Shown here piece after piece: positions 32,453 through 45,600 of a DNA stretch of 64,000 nucleotides. Each line of letters starts with the position of its first letter. The first letter of the stretch is position 1. Both the position numbers and the translations under genes were made by a program. The stretch covers positions 18,230,501 to 18,294,500 of the forward strand of contig NC_088311.1 in NCBI RefSeq assembly GCF_910592395.1, read 5' to 3'. The notes beneath the pieces were generated by a model. It worked only from the letters and a program-made list of their open reading frames with translations, was not told where the DNA came from and made no database searches. Origin of the DNA: Lineus longissimus (Eukaryota > Nemertea > Pilidiophora > Heteronemertea > Lineidae).

Positions 32453-33109
32453 TGCGAGGTCTAGTGTCCAAATGTGGACTAATTATCAAAGAATTTGCTG
32501 AAACTGTGATATTTTTAACTAGTCCAAATAATATTCTTTCACAAAAACTACTTTTATTTGAATGACAATGACAATATCATTCAGTTGTAGGCAAAAATAG
32601 TTGGCCCTCTCTCAGCTGCTCAGAGCCATTTTCTTTGATCCAAGAGGGAAGGTGTAAACTGTGGACGAAAGTGTGGACGAAAGTGTGGACAGCGGCCCTC
32701 TAAGTTTGGTGGGCTGGCATTTCTTAAATAAAAAAATAGGCCACAATTCATTAGTTACAAATGGTGACAGTGATATAGCATCAGTGAATGTACATTGGCC
32801 CCTAATCGGAGGAAATAACATATCCTGATCTGTTTTACAGTATGACTTGTCTCAGTGAAACTGACTAGTATAGCTCCTGACTGATTCACAGTAACCTTTC
32901 AACAGGGCTTCAGTGGTGCCACCATCTTGGATCAACGAAAGTTGGTCTGAGAGAGGGCCAACTATTTTTGCCTACAACTGAATGATATCGTCATTGTCAT
33001 TCAAATAAAAGCAGTTTTTGTGAAAGAATATTATTTGGACTAGTTAAAAATATCACAGTTTCAACAAATTCTTTGATAATTAGTCCACATTTGGACACTA
33101 GACCTCGCA
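32453..33109. repeat. Foldback repeat, 163-bp arms
   Basis: 32,453-32,615 is the inverted copy of 32,947-33,109 with only about three or four differences, separated by 331 bp. It begins TGCGAGGTCTAGTGTCC and ends CCCTCTCTCAG. It could form a long hairpin; it may be a foldback-type or MITE-like element. The loop contains a second copy of the GTGGACGAAAG module. Confidence 0.82.
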
Positions 33110-33564
33110 CTTTCCTCACAAAAAGTCAGAGGATGGACCAGAGTATGATTCTGTTCTATTTCAAGATTAATAATTGCAGGATTTGAAAGAAAACATCTTT
33201 GTCGTGATGTTTTGATATTTTCATGATATTTTACACGCAATGCCAATTTTTGTAATAAAGGAAAAAAAATGGCATGCAACACTAAAGTAAAGTAGTTTTG
33301 GTAAGAATTGTAGACCTATCCAATATTTTTAGGTGTACGTAAACTTTCGGGCACGAATGTACAGCTGGGAGATTGGCGATGAATACGACAGCCTCTATTT
33401 TCAGTAATCTACCTGTGACCTACTGAACTGACCCTGATCAATGATGCAGAATCCAAACACAAATCGCCGTGTGTGCCTGTGGCCGAGTTTTGGCTTGCTG
33501 TTGGAGCGATTGTTTGTACGATTTCTTTTGTACGATTTATCATTTCAGCTGGTCTTCATGAAAG

Positions 33565-33672
33565 AATACAATTGCAAACATAAAGGATTATTACCATGTC
33601 CTTATGGTCAAGCGTGTGTGGCGACAAATGGAGACACGTTCAGCATTTCCAACCTACACGTAGACTGTTCTG
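33565..33672 (+). CDS. Gene B N-terminal Cys-rich exon
   Basis: A 108-bp phase 1-1 exon (acceptor ATGAAAG, donor GTAGGT) encoding EYNCKHKGLLPCPYGQACV and ending HVDCSG, with four cysteines. It resembles a reduced EGF-like module but is not confidently assigned. The open frame continues upstream to an ATG at 33,444, so a longer first exon is an alternative. Confidence 0.5.
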
Positions 33673-36600
33673 GTAGGTCGCTCACCACTCTGCCTATGAT
33701 CACAGCATAAAACCTCACCACTATGATCATAGCATAAAACCTGCTCTTTCGAGAAGACACAATTTGCATTAATTTAAACAACTTTACTCCATTACCGAAT
33801 TTTAAATTAAGCATCTGATTTTATAGCTTCTTTAGATTATAACATCGAACCTACAGTCTGCTGATATTTTACAGATTGAATCATCTTACCACAACCCGTT
33901 ATTGAAATAATACTCATAGTGGTAACAACTTCAGGTGGATACTTCATATTTTGTCAATATTGGATGACATGATTGAGTCATAGCGAATCATAGCGAATCG
34001 AAATGAAAAAACCTTTAATAGAAGTTCTACAGGGTGCATATTGGTGTTAGCCATTGAACCATTAAAGGTTTTCAAAAGCTCAAAAACCGTTATTTCTAAA
34101 AGTGTTCTCTAGCAAATAGGCCTTCCCATAGACTGGCAACATGTCGGCACCCTTCGCACAGCCGAGCACTGCTCAACTGTTCTGTCTGAAGTCTTCTTAC
34201 CTCGCATTTTCAGCTTCAATCCCTTGTTTCCCGCGTGAGATGCGTTTGTCGCACGATTTCAACAGAAAGGGGCCTCTCAGTCTCAAATCAAACTCCTTTT
34301 TTCTTGGGTGATTTGCGTTTTTCACACGATTTCCATCGACACGCCATTTCACTGCTAAAACACCTGAGATTCCTTATACGACCTAATCTATTTTCTGGCC
34401 ATGGTGTCCTCTCGGTTGCTCAAGAATCCGATTTTAGTCAGTGTATCACCTAGTGATGTTCCATGCATCGTCAATAGGCCCTATTTGAAGCTAATAAGAC
34501 CGGGCAAATTTAAGTGATCGAACTCAAAAATAGTTTTGGTGTTAGGGTGTCTTGCGTCTGGGCTGCATCTCACACTCATGTCGCAGAAGATAAACAGGAT
34601 GATCCAAACAAGTGTGAAATTTTAATTTGCCATAATGTCTACCAATAAATATTGTATTTCTGCCAGGGGTTGGATAGTGTTTATAGACGATCATATTAAC
34701 AGTGAAAAGCATTCTCGTCAACTCCAATTACCTCATTTTTTATAATTACATGTATTTCAATGTTCGATTTTCAGAATCTTCATTTTCCCACACTTTTTGA
34801 GGTTCTCATATTCAGTGTCGATTCACATCACGGTTTGAATGGGCATGTAAATAAGACAAAAACAATGAGGTTTATGGTAACAGCAAAGTCTCATGGGCAT
34901 GTGCAAGCACCCCTGAGTGATAACATAAATATGAAGTGTGCAATTGAATAGAGAAATATCTCTGGTTCATTATTGCATCACTGGAAAATGCGAGAAAAGT
35001 TAGAGGAAATGGACATTCTAAAAATCAAACACGTTACGAAGAAACATGTTTTTTAAACATGTGAGGAAAAAAGGTGGACTTAAAAATGCTTCATCGTCAT
35101 AATGTATAACATCAGTGCCTCCCCCGGCAGAAAAGGCCTAGTAGACTGACAATATTTGCAGAAAAATTACGACAAATTATAATTACACACTTTTTTTGGA
35201 CGACCCTACAAGACCAGAAATCGGAACAAGTGACCATGGAGTAATAGACGTATACAGTTTGTAATAATTGATGGTATTTGAAACAAAGCAGGCCCTTAGC
35301 CGGACTTCTTTTTTCCATTCAGAAATCGTGTCATGTTGAACTCTGTTTTCAGATATAGTTTGCACGAAACAGCTTGCTCTCGAAAACGGTGAGGTTTCTG
35401 TATCGAAATTTACCATCGATGGTACGGCGAAGTACTCGTGCAAAAAAGGTTATGCCCTAAAAGGAGCATCCACGGCCAGGTGCGAAATAAGCGGCGAAAA
35501 GGGGAAATGGTCAGCTGATAGACCCCAATGTCAAGGTAGGTAAAGCTGCCAATGAAATAGAGAGAATAGAGAGGTTCCGATTTGGATCGCAGAACGAGAA
35601 TGAGAACAAGGTGATGTTTTCTCTAGTAGACGACATCAGGATGTTTCTAGACATACGCCTACCCGACATTAAAGGAACGCTCTTTCATTGTATGTCGGTG
35701 AAGAGGCAACGCGATATCCGTCGTAAATGCGGAATCGTTCTTGTTCTCATTCTCGGGTCAAAATCTGAACCTCTCTATTTAAACCAAAGGCCAACGTGAA
35801 ACGAAATCTACATCTTGTCCCCTCCATAAAGGTTGTCATTTCAACATACACACATAGATTATGATTTTGAGCCATTTAAGAAAATTTGCACACCGTTCAT
35901 CACCTGATGACATGTAAAATAACCGACTTGTTTAAGCAAGTGTCTTGGCCGCGTATTGAGCAAACCAGTAGAGACTATCATGATCTGTAGACATGAGATA
36001 ACAGCCTTTTTTCAAATAACCCTATGTGATAGGAAAACTTATCTAATGATACAGTGTTCCGGGGAGAATCCGAGGTAATTGAAGGTTATTTGTCTATATA
36101 AAACAATGCCTCCCGTCACATTACAAGAAGGAAGGACGATGCTTTTTAAAACAACTATTTTAAGACTGCTACATCGATGTAAAAGTTCGAAATGTCCAAG
36201 GGTAGAATGTCCGCGGAACAGAGGATTCTATTATGCACTTATTCTCTGAGACATCGTTTCCACAGAACTACATGTATATACCATTATCTGAATATAGGAC
36301 CGGACACTTTTTACCGATTGAACACTTCCGACTACTACACCGGCCCTAAACGCAACGACATAGAATAACATAATTCCCGGTTTACGTTTGTCGCTTGCGC
36401 CCAGGATCTTAACCTCTCTATTAACATGACTGAGCCTAATATTTAGCAAGTATAATATCGTTGTGTGTTGATGTTTTTTTCATTTCCGGTGTCTGTGAAA
36501 TACGTGTCAACTTTCACACTTTCTTTTCACAGGTGTAATCTTTGCCAAAGCAAATGTCGTAAATCTAATTAGGTGGAACAATTAAGGTCAACAAAATCTC

Positions 36601-39600
36601 GTCCAAATAAACGAATCTCGAGTACTTTGTCAATAAACTATCACCTTGTAGACTGTTTTGATTTATTGTCTATATTAATGTCTAGATCACTTCATATCTT
36701 CAGCCGTGGTCCGTCAGCTACCCAACTTGGCGAATTGACAGGTGTCCGCCCAAAATCCAACACTCCCCGATCCTGTCGTGAGATACCTATATGTAGGCCT
36801 GAGGTAGGCCTAATGCACACTACATGTACGTTATTGACATCCTCGAATACCAGAGTCGTTTGCTCCACCCCTCGCTCACGTTACTGACCCTGGAGTAACT
36901 GATGTATAATTTCGGGATGAGGCCGACAAATCCACTCTGCCCAATCAAAACGGCTCTCACATCGTTCCTTGAAAACAAACGCGCTCTGAATCTCGAAATC
37001 ATGGGCCGCGAACTTGTTGTTACACGATCTTTTAAGAAGCATCTAACCCCCCTCCCGCAATCGGTAAAAAACATCGATAAATACCACAAAACAACAAAAT
37101 ATATAGTGCTTATCAAAGCAAGGAATGGATTGAATCTATATCATAATACTATAAGGCGGCTCGATAAAGTGCCATTTGGGGGTAGTGTTTCGTCTCGAAA
37201 TGTTATCCTGATGCAACGTAATGTTTATTTCCGAAAATTTACTTCAGCGGAGCAGTAATGAGGGATTTTTTTATCGGACACTGTCAACTCTCCTTACCAC
37301 TCACAGAAGCCAAGTCATTGCTGTTGAGTTATGCAGAGGCTTAATCAAATACCTGCACTCCCTGTGGGATGGCTAACATTACCTGTTGAACAGCTGGCTG
37401 AAGGGGGATGATTGGAACAGCCTGTACCTGTTGACCTGCTGAACCAAGGTTAATGTTATTTTCAATCCACGATTGCAGGTCACCTGATCTTCGAGATTTC
37501 GCGGGGAAAGAAATTGTAAACAAACGCATGTGTGCAGTTCAAATGTAAACAAAAATGTATTTTTGGTACTTTTGGTTGCTGGACTTGGGTCTTCCCGCAG
37601 TAAGGAACTGGGGTCAAATTGGTGGTCTATTGTTTATGGGTGCTGTGTTAGCCAGTGCTAGCCCTTGATTATGAAGGGATTTTCAAATGAAGGTTACCAT
37701 GGTCTGTTTATGTGCTCACGACAGCTTTCAATACTTGATGTATCTGAAGAGGCACTCTGAACTTGACATGGCCTTATCAAGGAGCTGCTCACGGTGCTGA
37801 ACTTCTAGCTTGCCTGTCGACTAAGCGCCTTGCCCGAGATCATGCTACATGTAGGAGGAGCACGCATTTTAAAGTTATAGTACATGTAGTGATAGTGCAA
37901 TTGGTCCGAGCCATTTGGAGGCCGACAAGTAAAGGCCTATCTGGATTCTCCTTCTCCGTATAAAAAGGGGCATATTGCTGACTAAGGAACGAGGCATATT
38001 GACATTGCCTCATCATCTCTATCGGACCAATTGATATGTACATGTACTTTTTATGCACGCATACAGCACGCCACAGCTAGGTCCGAGTCTGTGGACAAAT
38101 GGTTTGTTCAATTTGTCTCTTCGATATTGCTCCTTTGATATTGCATTAGATATTCATTGCAATACAATCTATTCAAGGTATAGCCCATTTGAACCTGCCT
38201 GCGCCACGGGTACAATGCTAGTATACCTTATTGAGTAACGAGTAACGAGAAAGCAGTTTGTTTTTATTTGAAATATGGTATACATTTATCATCGAACAGC
38301 GTGGGTGTTGTGGTATTAGAGAGCAGCCGGCAATCCCACTTCAAGCGTGAGTGTAGGTTTATTGAGGGCATAAACTCGGTAATCAGTGCCGAGTGTTTCA
38401 CTGAAGTTCAGGATGCACTATTGAACACCAAAACTTATTCCTAGCCGAAGATCCTGCGTTGACCAAATTCTGTACGGATAACGCTAATAAAATCGTTTAG
38501 AATTAGGCCCCCGGCAGCGGTCAATCAGCTCCACCCGTGGGGCCTAATAGTATCAGGCTAATGAAGACCCCGGCGCTGTAATGTATTTACTATGTCATTA
38601 TTGTAACGCCCGTGCGTGGACCGGTGCTTTTAGGACACGCAAAATATGTAGCTGTTCGGAGGATGGCGAGACTATCCCAGCGCAGCGTTCCCTTTATCTA
38701 GGGATGTGCATCGAAACCTGACAACTAACAATACATGCTTTTCTTACTTGATGACGTCAAGCGAAGTTACAGAGCTGTGATTGGCGGATTGATGTACACA
38801 ATGATACCAAACTACTAGACCAATACTTTTTCCTCAAAAGGGACGAAGTGCAAGGTGCCTATTGCGAAAATGATTGGTTGACGAAACAATGGTCTGATTG
38901 GTTGGCTCGATGAACAACGTTTCTAATGGGCTACAAACCGACCTGTAAAAAGAAACTCGTCCCCGCCAGTGGCCAATAATCTGTGCCACCCGTGGGGCCT
39001 AATAGAATAAGGTTAATGGACACCCTGCGGCTCTATGTACAGTTTTGAAAAACGCCCGTGCGTGGTTCAGTGTTTTGAGGATACGCATGTAGCTGTTTGG
39101 ATGATGGCCAGACTATTCCAGCGCAGCGTTTTTACTGGGGATAACAAACGTTCACCAGGTGCATGCCCTATGTTATTTTCAAATCGGCCAATCACTGTGC
39201 ATAGGGTGACCTGTGATGCCAGTCGATACGGGGAAATAATTAATGCGATAGAGTTGTTTACTCTCGGGCTTACGACTGAAACGGCACCATTCGAGGTCAA
39301 TCCCCGTCCTTCTAGTAGTAGGACGGGCCGCGCCAAGGCCGGTGTAACATCTGTGGTTGTTTCCCATGTGTCAGTGTTTCCAAACAATAGGCAGCTAGAG
39401 AGACCATGACTTTTCAATAGGGGGAAAAACAGAAAAACTTGTCAATCTATCTTTTAGCGTTCCCAAACAATGAGGGGAAACACTCAAAAATAGAAACACT
39501 CAAAAACATTACACCGGTCTAACCTGATACCTACATGTATGTGCAAAGATAAGGGAATTAAAAATAGGATGTTTTAGAAAAAAGTCATCTTGAGGACAAA

Positions 39601-42600
39601 TCGGTAATTGATGAATTCATTTGACCTGAATTTGAATGACATACTATTGTAACAATATTTTAATCATCGTGTTGTCAGGAAATTGCTTATTCGCTTTTCT
39701 TGGCATTTTTATTTCTATTATCAGCTATTTTTGAACACGTTATCATAGAATTAGAAGTTGATAAATTCTTCTGTTTGAGGGTTGAAATGCGAAATAAGCT
39801 TCCTTTGATAAATCTTAGCAGTTTCGAGTTCGCCTCAGGTGGTTGATGATGTGAGCTGGGCATCTGGGTAACATTGCTTAACGTTGCATAACATTAATTA
39901 CTGACTATGTACATGTATATGTGTGCATGTTCATGTGCATGCAACTGAGAAAGACTTTGACTAAAAAGAATCTTAGCTGGATTTTCGACCACTGAAGGAA
40001 ATTTTCTCATGAATTTATTATTTCTTGAGTATTTGATTATTTCTTGTGTCAAATTGTTGATTCTTTCTTTCCGTCCTGCGATTTACTAACGATGTTATCC
40101 TTTGGTCTATTGAAATACATGTTGCTTTTTCCAGAAATTACCTGCGACCAACCGTCACTACTGTTCAATGGAACCGTTTCTGCCCCCGCACCATCAACCT
40201 TCGGCTCGGCCGTGAGTTACAAGTGCGACAAAGGCTTCGTTCTCGAAGGGAAAGAGAATTCAACCTGTGTCGAGAACGGTTTTGGTAATGTCAAAGGGAA
40301 ATGGGAAGACTCAACTCCCGTCTGTAGAGGTAAGACAAACTCAAAGGGAAAAGAAACCTGCACTCCTTGACTGATAGAGTCTTATTCAGCGTGTGCTACG
40401 AGTCAGTTCCGCCAGCAATATCCGTCTCTGCTAAATGGGCAAGTTGGTGCCCCGAAGGCCGCCTTTCTATGTTAATTATAGGGGGGTTATCAGTTGGTAA
40501 AAGAAAATCGTTTTGCACAAGGATGGTCCTACCACGAAGACTGCAATTCTAGGATCAGCAGTCACTTATCAGTTCGCCATAGGGCTTCGTTCTGGAAGTA
40601 AGAGCTGGCCAAGGACGGTCATGGTAATGTGAAAGAGACATTGGCACACCCGACGTCTCTGTGCGCAGGCCGTCGGGACAAGGAACTCGCCTTGCCTTGT
40701 TAGAAAAAATGTTCATATGCAAAGCGCGTGCTGTCTTTTAATCAGAACTGTACATGACTCAAATGGAATTAACCTTGTTAGGTGTTTTGCCTTTTCGTCT
40801 TCTTTCCAGCAATAACCTGCGACACGCCGTCCCTAACAAATGGACAAGTGTCTGTCCCGAAAACTGCACATCTAGGTTCAGCAGTTAGCTACCAGTGTGA
40901 CACAGGTTACGTTCTAGAAGGGAAAGGAAATTCCACCTGTGTCGAGGATGGTCCTGATAATGTTAAAGGCAGCTGGGCTGACCCGACGCCTGCATGCACA
41001 GGTAAGACGTACATTTCATACAAAAAGAAGTTCTTCCTAGGTTTTTGTCCTGATAAGAACTTTATTTGATACATGACTCAAATCATCTTCACCTGGCTAG
41101 CAATGGTTTTTTGTGTTCTTTTCCAGCAATAACCTGCGACACACCGTCCCTAACAAATGGACGAGTGTCTGGCCCGAAGCCTGCACTTCTAGGTTCAGCA
41201 GTCAGCTACCTGTGTGACACAGGCTACGTTCTCGAAGGAAAAGGGAATTCCTCATGCATCCAAAACGGATCTCATGATGTTAAGGGGAAATGGGCTGACC
41301 TGACACCCGTGTGCATAGGTAAGACAATTTCATACAAAGAGAAGGTCATATTATGTTTTTCTTCTAATAAGAAATCTGTTTGATACATGACTCAAAGCAT
41401 CTTCACCTGGCTAGCTAACTATCATTTTTCCTGTTCCTTTCCGGCAATACTTGTGACATTTATTCCGTAAAAACGAACAAATTTCTGTCCTGAAACCAAA
41501 ACCTCTAGGCTCATCGATCAGTCAGTTACAAATTTAACGTGACACAGGTTAGTCCCCCCTGTGTTGATGGCAGTTTTGATGATTCAAAAGGATAATGGCC
41601 GGGGCAGCTCTGTCACCACAATAAACAGTGTGAACAGGTAAAAAAAAATCCGGCATTGCAGAGGATGTTTCCTATATCTATTTACCATGTTTTCATGGAG
41701 AGTAAGGTTCTCCTTCAAAAAGGAATTTTGTATTGAGCTCAGACAAATATCTTCGCCTGAAGCGTATGTTACTTCTTCTAAGAGAGAAAAGCGCATTGCA
41801 AGGCGGGAAATTCATTGACGCCAATGAATTCTTTTGACGTTGTAAATTTCCCCATGTTTGGCCCTGATCATTATCAATACCCATACATGTATGATTTTTA
41901 CTTAATGGACAAGTATTAGCGGGTGAACTTAGTACCCATGGCACGACAGTGATCTTTAAATGCGATGAAAACTTCATTCTCGAAGGAAAGACAAATTCTA
42001 CGTGTGTTCAAGCAAATCCAAAAAGCGCCAAAGGAAAATGGTCCCAGCCAACGCCTGTTTGCAAAAGTAGGTTCAGCAGTAGTTTGAAGTAATTTTGAGA
42101 TAGTCCTTGATATTGTATAGTATTGGTCTTTCTTTCTAGCTATTACCTGTGAACCTCCTGTCATATCAAACGGACATGTATCAGTCACCAAACCAGCCGT
42201 GTATGGGTCAACTGCAACCTATCGTTGTAACAACGGCTTTGTTCTGGATGGGAAAGGAAGCTCCCAGTGCAATCGAAATGGAACTGAAAATGTTTATGGG
42301 AAGTGGACTAACCAGTCGCCTGTGTGCAAAGGTAAAGTTCCTCCAGATTGGAGCTTTCCTCATTTCCTTTCTACATTTCCCCCATGTTTGGATTTGATCA
42401 TTATCATTATCAATACAATCCCGTACTTTGATTCATTTTCAAGCTATAAGTTGCGACACACCATTGTTACTGAATGGACAAGTCAGAGCGGGTGGTCAAA
42501 GAACCAATGGCACGACAGTGATCTTTAGATGCGACAAAGGCTTCATTCTCGAAGGGAAGACAAATTCTACTTGCGTTCATGAAGATCCAAACATCGCCAA

Positions 42601-45600
42601 GGGAAAGTGGTCAGAGCCAACGCCTGTTTGCAAAGGTAAGTCCAATGCCTACCGCACACGACTGGCCAATTGCTTTCCCACCCGTATTTAAACATTAAAA
42701 TTGTGGTTGTTTGTAGTTACATGTATTTTGAGATGGTCCTTGATAATGTTTTTTTGTTTTTTTTTCATTTCTAGCTATTACCTGTGAACCTCCTGTCATA
42801 TCAAACGGATATGTATCAGTCACCAAACCAGCCGTGTATGGGTCAACTGTAACTTATCATTGTAACCAAGGCTTTGTTTTGGATGGGAAAGGGAGCTCAA
42901 GGTGTACTCAAAATGGAACTGACAATGTTTATGGGAAATTGACTGACCAGTTGCCTGTGTGTAAAGGTAACGTTCCTCCAGAGAGAAAGCTTTTCTCATT
43001 TCCTTTCTACATTTCCCCCATGTTTTGCCTTGATCATCATCATTATCGATACAATCCCGTACTTTGATTCTTTTTCCAGCCATAAGTTGCGACACACCAT
43101 TATTACTGAATGGACAAGTAATAGCGGGTGGTCAAAGTACCCATGGCACGACAGTGAGCTTTAGATGCGACGAAGGCTTCATTCTCGAAGGAAAGACAAA
43201 TTCTACGTGTGTTCATGAAGATCCAAACAGCGCCAAGGGAAAGTGGTCAGAGCCTACGCCTGTTTGCAAAGGTAAGTCCAATGCCTACCGCACACGATTG
43301 GCAAAGTGCCTTCCCATGCACCCTCAATAAACGTTTAATTTTTTTGTGGTTTGAAGGAATTTTAAGATGTTGTAACGGGTGAACTTAGTACCCATGACAC
43401 GACAGTGATCTTTAGATGCGATGAAGGCTTCATTCTCGAAGGGAAGATAAATTCTGCGTGTGTTCACGCAGATCCAAACAGTTTCAAAGGAAAATGGTCA
43501 GAGCCAACGCCTGACTACCGCAAACGATTCGCCAATTTCCATCCCACCCGTATCAAAACATTTTTGTTGTGGTTTGAAGTAATTTTGAGATGGTCCTTGA
43601 TAATGTAGTGTATTGGTTTTTCTTTTGTAGCTATTACCTGTGAACCTCCTGTCATATCCAACGGACATGCATCAGTCACCAAAGCAGCCGTGTATGGGTC
43701 AAATGTAACTTATCGTTGTAACCAAGGCTTTGTTCTGGATGGGAAAGAAAGCTCCAAGTGTATTCAAAACAGAACTGACAGCGTTTATGGGAAATGGAAT
43801 GACCAGTCGCCTGTGTGCAAAGGTAACGTTCCTCCAGGTTGGAGCTTGCTTCATTTCTTTTCTGCATTTCCACCATGTTTGGCCTTTATCATTATCATTA
43901 TCGATACAATCCCGTACTTTGATTCATTTTCCAGCAATAAGTTGCGACACACCATTCTTACTGAATGGAGAGGTAACATCGGTTGGGCTAAGTACCCATG
44001 GCACGACAGTGAGCTATAGATGCGACGTAGGTTTCATTCTCGATGGAAAGACAAATTCTACGTGTGTTCATGAAGATCCAAACAGCGCCAAGGGAAATTG
44101 GTCAGAGCAAACGCCTGTTTGCAAAAGTAAGTTCAACGTTACAGCACACGATTGGCCAATTTCCTCCCCACCCGCATATAAACATTGAAATTGTTGTGGT
44201 TTGAAGTTATTTTGAGATGGTCCTAGATAATGTGTTACTTTTTTTTTTCATTTCTAGCTATAACCTGTGAACCTCCTGTCATATCAAACGGACATGTATC
44301 AATCACCAAACCAGTCGTTTATGGGTCAACTGTAACCTATCATTGTAACCAAGGCTTTGTTTTGGATGGGAAATGGAGCTCAAGATGTACTCAAAATGGA
44401 ACTGACAATGTTTATGGGAAATGGACTGACCAGATGCCTGTGTGTAAAGGTAATGTTTCTCCAGAGAGAAAGCTTTCCTCATTCCCTTTCTACATTTCCC
44501 CCATGTTTTGCCTTGATCATTATCATAATCGATACATTACCGTTCTTTGATTCTTTTTCCAGCCATAAGTTGCGACACACCATTATTACTGAATGGACAA
44601 GTAATAGCGGGTGGTCAAAGTACCCATGGCACGACAGTGAGCTTTAGATGCGACGAAGGCTTCATTCTCGAAGGAAAGACAAATTCTACGTGTGTTCATG
44701 AAGATCCAAACAGCGCCAAGGGAAAGTGGTCAGAGCCTACGCCTGTTTGCAAAGGTAAGTCCAATGCCTACCGCACACGATTGGCAAAGTGCCTTCCCAT
44801 GCACCCTCAATAAACGTTTAATTTTTTTGTGGTTTGAAGGAATTTTAAGATGTTGTAACGGGTGAACTTAGTACCCATGACACGACAGTGATCTTTAGAT
44901 GCGATGAAGGCTTCATTCTCGAAGGGAAGATAAATTCTGCGTGTGTTCACGCAGATCCAAACAGTTTCAAAGGAAAATGGTCAGAGCCAACGCCTGACTA
45001 CCGCAAACGATTCGCCAATTTCCATCCCACCCGTATCAAAACATTTTTGTTGTGGTTTGAAGTAATTTTGAGATGGTCCTTGATAATGTAGTGTATTGGT
45101 TTTTCTTTTGTAGCTATTACCTGTGAACCTCCTGTCATATCCAACGGACATGCATCAGTCACCAAAGCAGCCGTGTATGGGTCAAATGTAACTTATCGTT
45201 GTAACCAAGGCTTTGTTCTGGATGGGAAAGAAAGCTCCAAGTGTATTCAAAACAGAACTGACAGCGTTTATGGGAAATGGAATGACCAGTCGCCTGTGTG
45301 CAAAGGTAACGTTCCTCCAGGTTGGAGCTTGCTTCATTTCCTTTCTGCATTTCCACCATGTTTGGCCTTTATCATTATCATTATCGATACAATCCCGTAC
45401 TTTGATTCCTTTTCCAGCAATAAGTTGCGACACACCATTCTTACTGAATGGAGAGGTAACATCGGTTGGGCTAAGTACCCATGGCACGACAGTGAGCTAT
45501 AGATGCGACGTAGGTTTCATTCTCGATGGAAAGACAAATTCTACGTGTGTTCATGAAGATCCAAACAGCGCCAAGGGAAAGTGGTCAGAGCAAACGCCTG

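Larger units (their letters stand above)
35536..40134. other. Large intron of gene B
   Basis: No exon is seen. It contains the left edge of the visible block B (35,977), the second Helitron and a local duplication. Confidence 0.5.
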
